From assembly GCF_010915705.1 (NCBI RefSeq), contig NZ_JAAIKE010000002.1:620001-684000 (forward strand): 64,000 nt of DNA. The letters are read 5' to 3'. Source of the stretch: Pseudotabrizicola algicola (GTDB lineage: Bacteria > Pseudomonadota > Alphaproteobacteria > Rhodobacterales > Rhodobacteraceae). Below are positions 59,498 to 64,000 of the stretch, one piece after another (positions within the stretch are counted from its first letter, which is position 1; the number at the start of each line of letters is the position of its first letter). The position numbers and the translations under genes were made by a program. The notes under the pieces are model-generated. The model saw only the letters and a list, made by a program, of their open reading frames with translations. It had not been told where the DNA came from and ran no database searches.

Positions 59498-59517
59498 TTA
59501 TGTTAACGATAACATAA
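59498..59517. promoter_or_regulatory. Perfect LacI-type operator in the divergent dehydrogenase promoter
   Basis: Eight-bp arms TTATGTTA (59498-59505) / TAACATAA (59510-59517) around ACGA. The inner 14-mer GTTAACGATAACAT is identical to the site at 55495-55508, implying one LacI regulator for the transporter and both catabolic arms. Confidence 0.75.
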
Positions 59518-59564
59518 ACAGGAGAGACCACGCTTGTCGAGAGCGAACTGAAAGGAATCTGAAC

Positions 59565-60320
59565 GTGGGACACCAGCTTTTCGACCTGACCGGGCGGCGG
59601 GCACTGATCACCGGGTCGTCGCAGGGCATCGGCTTTGCCCTGGCCCAAGGGCTGAGCGCCGCAGGCGCGCAAGTGGTGCTGAACGGACGTGATGCGGGCA
59701 AACTGGCCGAGGCGGCAGCGCGCATTCCGGGTGCCGAAACGCTGGCCTTTGACGCGACCGATCACAACGCCGTCCGCGCCGCGGTCGATGCCTTCGAGGC
59801 CGGCGGCAAGCAGATCGACATTCTTGTGAACAATGCAGGCATGCAGCATCGCACACCGTTGGAAGATTTCCCCGCCGACGCCTTTGAACGCCTTTTGCAG
59901 ACCAATATCGCGAGTGTCTTCCACGTGGGCCAAGCGGTCGCCCGCCATATGATTGCCCGCAAGCGCGGCCACATCATCAACATCGCCTCGGTGCAAACCG
60001 CCCTCGCCCGCCCCGGCATCGCCCCCTATACAGCCACCAAGGGCGCGGTCGGGAACCTGACCAAAGGCATGGCAACCGATTGGGCCAGATACGGGCTGAA
60101 CTGCAACGCCATCGCGCCGGGCTATTTCGACACGCCGCTGAACGCAGCGCTGGTCGCGGACCCCGCCTTCAGCGCTTGGCTGGAAAAGCGCACTCCTGCC
60201 GGACGCTGGGGGAATGTCGAGGAATTGCAGGGTGCCTGCATCTTCCTTGCATCCGACGCCGCCAGTTTTGTGAACGGCCATATCCTTTACGTCGACGGCG
60301 GCATAACGGCCTCGCTATGA
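59565..60320 (+). CDS. idnO: SDR oxidoreductase, gluconate 5-dehydrogenase-like
   Basis: A 251-residue short-chain dehydrogenase with cofactor motif TGSSQGIGFALA (about 16-27), NNAGMQHRTPLEDF, catalytic Ser in INIASVQTALARPGI and YTATK. The NNAGxQxRxPL block is typical of gluconate 5-dehydrogenases, which reduce 5-ketogluconate to gluconate. The start is GTG at 59565 with AAAGGAA eight bases upstream; the frame is open much further back, overlapping the divergent gene. It overlaps gluconokinase by four bases. It completes the idonate-to-gluconate step with idnD. Confidence 0.88.
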   Translation: MGHQLFDLTGRRALITGSSQGIGFALAQGLSAAGAQVVLNGRDAGKLAEAAARIPGAETLAFDATDHNAVRAAVDAFEAGGKQIDILVNNAGMQHRTPLEDFPADAFERLLQTNIASVFHVGQAVARHMIARKRGHIINIASVQTALARPGIAPYTATKGAVGNLTKGMATDWARYGLNCNAIAPGYFDTPLNAALVADPAFSAWLEKRTPAGRWGNVEELQGACIFLASDAASFVNGHILYVDGGITASL

Positions 60321-60808
60321 CCTTGCGGCTTATCATCATGGGGGTATCGGGCTGCGGCAAATCTTCGGTGGGCGAAGGTCTGGCAGCCCGGCTTGGCATC
60401 CCCTACCGCGACGGTGACGATCTGCACCCCGCCGCGAATGTCGAGAAAATGCGCGCCGGCATCCCGCTGACTGATGAGGACCGCTGGCCGTGGCTGGACC
60501 GTGTGGCCCAAGTGCTGGCCGAGGAGGCGCCGGTGATCGTCGGATGCTCGGCCCTGCGCAGGATCTACCGCGACCGTCTGCGCGCGGGCGCGGGCGGGCC
60601 TGTGCGCTTTGTGCACCTGACAGGCAGCCGCGCGGTGATCGCCGCCCGCATGGCCGCGCGCAGCGGGCACTACATGCCACCCAGCCTTCTCGACAGCCAA
60701 TTCGCCGCACTGGAAGTCCCCGGCCCGGATGAGGCGCTTGCCGTCTCGATTGATCAGCCTTTGCCTGCGCTGATCGACTCCCTCCTCCCCCATCTGCAAG
60801 GAAGCTGA
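60317..60808 (+). CDS. gntK: Gluconokinase (GntK/IdnK type)
   Basis: A 163-residue P-loop kinase forming 6-phosphogluconate. Walker A is GVSGCGKSS (9-17). YRDGDDLHPAANVEKM is the gluconate-binding hallmark, with LTDEDRWPWL and CSALRRIYRDRLR following. Length is normal (160-175). The ATG at 60317 overlaps the SDR stop (ATGA), and the next gene begins two bases after the stop. The product enters the Entner-Doudoroff or pentose-phosphate pathway. Confidence 0.95.
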   Translation: MTLRLIIMGVSGCGKSSVGEGLAARLGIPYRDGDDLHPAANVEKMRAGIPLTDEDRWPWLDRVAQVLAEEAPVIVGCSALRRIYRDRLRAGAGGPVRFVHLTGSRAVIAARMAARSGHYMPPSLLDSQFAALEVPGPDEALAVSIDQPLPALIDSLLPHLQGS

Positions 60809-60810
60809 CC

Positions 60811-61698
60811 ATGACAGACACAATCGCACTCATCGGCGCGGGGGCGATGGGCGGGGCCATCGGCGCGCGCCTGGTGGCCACCGGAACGCCACTTGTGGTC
60901 TTTGATCTTGATCCGGCAAAGATCGCCCCGCTCGTCACCGCCGGGGCCACCGCCGCGGCCTCGGCTGCCGATGCGGCGCGCAATGCGCGCGCGGTGATCC
61001 TGTCGCTGAACGCGGCCCATATCGTGCGCGCGGCGGTGTTCGGCGCGAATGGCGTGGCGACGGGCGCGGCTCCCGGCACGCTGATCATCGACATGTCTTC
61101 AATCGACCCGGAGTCGACCAAGGCACTTGCCGCCGATGCCGCAGCAAAGGGCCTGCACTGGGTAGACAGCCCGCTATCGGGCGGCATCCCCAAGGCGGCT
61201 ACCGGAGAACTGACCCTGATGCAGGGCGGCGCACCCGAAGCGGTGGCGGCAGCGCAGGAGATTCTGGCGCATGTCGCCTCGAACCAAACCCGCATGGGCG
61301 AGGCGGGCGCGGGCCAGACCACCAAGTTGATCAATCAGGTTCTGTGCGGGTTGGGCTTCATGGCGGTGGCCGAAGCGACGGCACTGGCCGAAGCCGCAGG
61401 CGTCGATGTCGCGATGATCCCCAAGGCGCTCAAGGGTGGCCGCGCCGACTCGGCCATCTTGCAGGAATACATGCCCCGCTTTGCCAGTCGCGATTACCGT
61501 CGCACAGGGCGCATCGACAACATGGTGAAGGACCTGAACGGCGCCGCCGATCTGGCGCGCCTGACGCATACATCGATGCCGCTGACGGCGCTTTGCGCCG
61601 AGATCCACCGCATGCTGACCGCCGCCGGTCTGGGCGGTGAAGATCAGGCCGCCCTGATGGAATTCTTCAAGGGCCCCAACAAGGAACTGCCCCAATGA
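60811..61698 (+). CDS. NAD(P)-dependent beta-hydroxyacid dehydrogenase (3-hydroxyisobutyrate/tartronate-semialdehyde family)
   Basis: A 295-residue two-domain dehydrogenase. The cofactor motif is LIGAGAMGGAIGARL (about 6-20), the substrate motif is DSPLSGGIPKA (about 121-131), and the catalytic Lys lies in GAGQTTKLINQ. Family members act on 3-hydroxyisobutyrate, glycerate/tartronate semialdehyde, threonate or 6-phosphogluconate-like acids. The operon position after gluconokinase suggests a sugar-acid substrate, but the exact one is open. The stop overlaps the next gene by four bases. Confidence 0.88.
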   Translation: MTDTIALIGAGAMGGAIGARLVATGTPLVVFDLDPAKIAPLVTAGATAAASAADAARNARAVILSLNAAHIVRAAVFGANGVATGAAPGTLIIDMSSIDPESTKALAADAAAKGLHWVDSPLSGGIPKAATGELTLMQGGAPEAVAAAQEILAHVASNQTRMGEAGAGQTTKLINQVLCGLGFMAVAEATALAEAAGVDVAMIPKALKGGRADSAILQEYMPRFASRDYRRTGRIDNMVKDLNGAADLARLTHTSMPLTALCAEIHRMLTAAGLGGEDQAALMEFFKGPNKELPQ

Positions 61699-62030
61699 TC
61701 ACCCGCTACGCGCTGTTTGAAGGTCAGGTGCATCCCGGCCAGACCGAAGCCTTCCGCGCCGCCATTCTGGCCGAGGTGGTGCCGGTGTGGCGCCGCTTTC
61801 CCGGCGCTCTTGCCGTGCATGTCACCTTTGGCGAGGACCGCGACGAGGGCGCCCCCGAGTTTCCGCTGATCCTTGCCATCGACTGGCCGGATATGGCCAC
61901 GGTAGAGGCGTTTCTGGTCAACCCCATCCGGCTCGAAGGCCGTGCCGCGACCGAAGCTGTGCTGGCGCGGTTCTTCAACGGGCGGATCCATCACCATGTC
62001 ACCACCGCCCACAGCTTTGCGCCCAGCTAG
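61695..62030 (+). CDS. Small ferredoxin-like-fold protein (Dabb/ABM-like)
   Basis: A 111-residue protein with alternating beta/alpha pattern: ITRYALFEGQVHPGQTEAFR at the start, VPVWRRFPGALAVHVTF in the middle, and a His-rich IHHHVTTAHSF end. It resembles dimeric alpha-beta barrel proteins, though no family motif is decisive. The ATG overlaps the dehydrogenase stop (ATGA), so it is translationally coupled. A role as an accessory mutarotase or lactone/acid-binding subunit would be a guess. Confidence 0.65.
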   Translation: MITRYALFEGQVHPGQTEAFRAAILAEVVPVWRRFPGALAVHVTFGEDRDEGAPEFPLILAIDWPDMATVEAFLVNPIRLEGRAATEAVLARFFNGRIHHHVTTAHSFAPS

Positions 62031-62060
62031 GGCGAAACTGCACGCTGGATTTTCTATTTG

Positions 62061-62072
62061 GGTAACGATACC
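62061..62072. promoter_or_regulatory. Operator-like palindrome before the second lacI gene
   Basis: GGTA-ACGA-TACC (62061-62072) with the same ACGA centre as the other LacI sites but different arms (GGTA instead of GTTA). It ends nine bases before the ATG at 62081, so autorepression by the encoded LacI is likely. Confidence 0.6.
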
Positions 62073-62080
62073 AAAGTGAA

Positions 62081-63097
62081 ATGAACACCTCGCGCAAAAC
62101 CCTGACCATGGCCGATGTCGCCCGCCGCGCGGGCGTGTCGCCCATGACGGTCAGCCGCGCGTTCAAGACCGACAGTTCTGTGAGCGAGGCGACACGGCAG
62201 GCCATCCTCAAGGCCGCCGATGATCTGGGCTATGTGTTTGACAGCACCGCGTCCAACCTGCGCTCACAGCGCACCGATTTCATTGCCGTCACCATCCCGT
62301 CGATCAACAACGCAAACTTTGCCGATACCGTGCGCGGGTTGTCCGAAGGGCTCAAGCCGCGCGGGTTGCAAATTCTGCTGGGCTATACCGATTATGACAT
62401 GGCCGAAGAAGAGCGGCTGATCGAACAGTTCCTACGCCGCCGCCCCGAAGCGATTGTGGTGACGGGTGGCCGCCATACCCCAAGGGCAAGGCGGATGCTT
62501 GAAAACGCAGGGATACCGGTGATTGAAACATGGGACCTGCCCGACAAACCCATCGGCCATGTGATCGGTTTTTCGAATGCGCAGGCCGTGCGCGGCATGG
62601 TGGATCATTTCGTGGCAAAAGGGCTGACGCGCATCGCCTTCATCGGCGGCGATACCACGCGTGACACGCGCGGCGCAGACCGTCGCAACGGCTTTGTTGC
62701 GGCGATGCAGGCGCATGGGCTTGACGCCAGCCGCTTGATCGCCGCCGGTGTGCCACCGATCTCGATGCGCGAGGGGGCCGAGGCAATGGCGCGCCTGCTG
62801 GAAACGCTGCCCGATACCGAAGCGGTGATCTGCGTGTCGGACCTGTCAGCCTTTGGCGCGCTGACCGAATGTCAAAGACGGGGCGTCGATGTGCCGGGCA
62901 GGTTGTGGATCGCCGGCTTTGGTGACTATGAAATCGCCGAAATCTCTGTTCCTGCGCTGACCACGATCAACCCTTTTCCCCGCGATATCGGTGCCAGAAC
63001 CGCAGCCCTTATCCTTGATGTCCTTGATGGCAAGCAAGACGCCGCCGCCAAGATCGCCATTTCCCCCGAACTTATGCTGCGCCAGTCCACCGGCTGA
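62081..63097 (+). CDS. LacI-family transcriptional regulator (GntR/gluconate-repressor-like)
   Basis: A 338-residue repressor. The helix-turn-helix is MADVARRAGVSPMTVSRAFK, and the hinge region is DSTASNLRSQRTDFIAV. The ligand domain continues to the end (PRDIGARTAALILDVLDG). It is most like the gluconate/idonate LacI subgroup of enteric GntR. No strong ribosome site is seen, and the operator overlaps the leader. It lies between the gluconate operon and the TRAP binding-protein gene, which it may also control. A T-tailed hairpin follows. Confidence 0.92.
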   Translation: MNTSRKTLTMADVARRAGVSPMTVSRAFKTDSSVSEATRQAILKAADDLGYVFDSTASNLRSQRTDFIAVTIPSINNANFADTVRGLSEGLKPRGLQILLGYTDYDMAEEERLIEQFLRRRPEAIVVTGGRHTPRARRMLENAGIPVIETWDLPDKPIGHVIGFSNAQAVRGMVDHFVAKGLTRIAFIGGDTTRDTRGADRRNGFVAAMQAHGLDASRLIAAGVPPISMREGAEAMARLLETLPDTEAVICVSDLSAFGALTECQRRGVDVPGRLWIAGFGDYEIAEISVPALTTINPFPRDIGARTAALILDVLDGKQDAAAKIAISPELMLRQSTG

Positions 63098-63107
63098 GGC
63101 ATACAAA

Positions 63108-63131
63108 AAGGGGGCGATAACTCGCCCCCTT
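63108..63131. terminator. Convergent terminator between lacI and the TRAP gene
   Basis: Perfect ten-bp stem AAGGGGGCGA (63108-63117) / TCGCCCCCTT (63122-63131), preceded by AAA for the minus strand. Confidence 0.83.
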
Positions 63132-63159
63132 CCCTCGATGTTCTCCGGCAAAAGACTTC

Positions 63160-64000
63160 TTACTGCTGAGCAGCCATGATGGCGTTCACCACTGCATCGC
63201 CGTTCGCTGCGATGAAGCCATCCCATACCGGCTTGACCGATGCCTGGAATGCTGCCGCATCGACGTCATCGTTTACTTCCATCCCAGCAGCTTTCAGTTC
63301 TTCGATCATGCCGGCTTCCTTTTCCTGCACGGCCTTGCGCTGCATGGCGATGGCTTCGGCAGCAACTTCAACGATCACCTTCTGCTCGTCTGCGGTCAGG
63401 CTGTTGAACTTGGCATCGTTCATGACAAGCGCCAGTGCAGAATAGGCGTGCTGCGTCAGGCTCAGATACTTCTGCACTTCGTTGAACTTGAACGAAACGA
63501 CGATGCCGATCGGGTGGTCTTGTGCATCGACGACGCCGGTTTCCAGCGCGGTGTAAAGCTCAGCCACCGGCAGTTGCAGCGGGTTGGCACCAAGTGCTGC
63601 GAACATATCATTCAGCGCCTTGGAGTTGTTCACCCGCATGTTCAGCCCTGCCAGATCGCCTGGCACCTTGATCGGGCCCCGATTGTTCGACATGTTGCGA
63701 TAGCCGTTTTCCGGAAAGCCCAGAACTTTCAGCCCGTGCTGGGTGAATTCGCCCGCGATGCCCTGACCGACTTCGCCGTCCAGAACGGTATAGGCCACTT
63801 CACGCGTCGGGAAGATGAAGGGCAATTCAAACGCCCCTGCCGCAGGCACCAACCCCGAGAAGTTGTTCAGGCCCGACATCGCAATGTCGATGATCCCGGA
63901 CCGGGCACCATCAATCATCGCAGCATCATTGCCAAGCTGGCCTTGCGGAAAAATGGTGACCGTGACGGACCCATTGGTGCGCGCCTCGACCTGCTCTTTA
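63160..64000 (-). CDS. TRAP transporter solute-binding protein, DctP family (partial, N-terminus off the right edge)
   Basis: About 279 C-terminal residues of a periplasmic TRAP binding protein. It includes VTVTIFPQGQLGND just inside the edge, ELPFIFPTREVAYTVLDG, and the DctP signature GLNMRVNNSKALNDMFAALG with the conserved Arg that grips the substrate carboxylate. VVDAQDHPIGIVVSFKFNEV follows. The frame reads through the window end, so the signal peptide is missing. With gluconate and idonate genes next door, the likely ligand is an aldonate or ketogluconate. The membrane subunits would lie downstream of this gene but are not at 63098-63159, so they must be elsewhere. Confidence 0.92.
   Translation of the reverse strand, partial: KEQVEARTNGSVTVTIFPQGQLGNDAAMIDGARSGIIDIAMSGLNNFSGLVPAAGAFELPFIFPTREVAYTVLDGEVGQGIAGEFTQHGLKVLGFPENGYRNMSNNRGPIKVPGDLAGLNMRVNNSKALNDMFAALGANPLQLPVAELYTALETGVVDAQDHPIGIVVSFKFNEVQKYLSLTQHAYSALALVMNDAKFNSLTADEQKVIVEVAAEAIAMQRKAVQEKEAGMIEELKAAGMEVNDDVDAAAFQASVKPVWDGFIAANGDAVVNAIMAAQQ

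Overview
The window is a high-GC chromosomal segment of an alphaproteobacterium. It looks most like Rhodobacteraceae/Paracoccaceae (Rhodobacter/Gemmobacter-like). The reasons are the HWE-type histidine kinases, an EcfG/NepR general stress pair, the style of the CUT1 and TRAP transporters, and an intergenic CCCCGAGGATATTTT-type motif that I associate with that family. I cannot name a species. I see no rRNA, tRNA, insertion sequence, prophage or CRISPR array.

Region 1 (1-9545) is an amino-sugar locus. A leftward operon (nagA, an SIS-domain deaminase, a GntR/UTRA regulator and a BadF-type amino-sugar kinase) faces a rightward operon (murQ, CUT1 ABC binding protein, two permeases, a Gfo/Idh/MocA oxidoreductase, ABC ATPase). 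Together they would import an amino sugar and take it through MurNAc-6-P and GlcNAc-6-P to fructose-6-P. Mirror-image operator-like repeats lie in the divergent promoter region.

Region 2 (9546-18680) is a surface-adhesin locus: a BapA-like giant protein with 27 exact GGGGDTTP octapeptides and about eight Ig-like repeats, followed by its own type I secretion system (TolC-like lipoprotein, ABC exporter with a C39-like domain, HlyD adaptor).

Region 3 (18.7-51.1 kb) is the most striking part. It is a dense island of general-stress genes: a DUF892 ferritin-like protein, KatE-type catalase, PQQ glucose dehydrogenase, BON proteins, DUF3618/holin/NDI membrane proteins, SDR and alcohol dehydrogenases, PRC-barrel and many microproteins. 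An EcfG-type sigma factor and NepR anti-sigma factor sit in its middle. I read 19 GGAAC-N17/18-GTT promoter signatures in its intergenic gaps, nearly all pointing at the adjacent gene and often in divergent pairs. The signalling layer includes two single-receiver regulators, a second NepR-like small protein and two large HWE kinases, one with a degenerate ATP-binding N-box. A stress-linked glycan module (GH1-like hydrolase, glycosyltransferase, UDP-galactopyranose mutase) closes the island.

Region 4 (51.1-64 kb) has a DNA-3-methyladenine glycosylase and then a sugar-acid utilisation cluster. It comprises a CUT2 (ribose-type) ABC transporter, two LacI regulators, an SMP-30 lactonase, L-idonate 5-dehydrogenase, a 2-hydroxyacid dehydrogenase, a gluconate 5-dehydrogenase-like SDR, gluconokinase, a 3-hydroxyisobutyrate-dehydrogenase-like enzyme, and a TRAP binding protein cut by the right edge. 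Identical LacI-type operators precede the first LacI gene and the divergent dehydrogenase pair. The predicted route is L-idonate to 5-ketogluconate to gluconate to 6-phosphogluconate.
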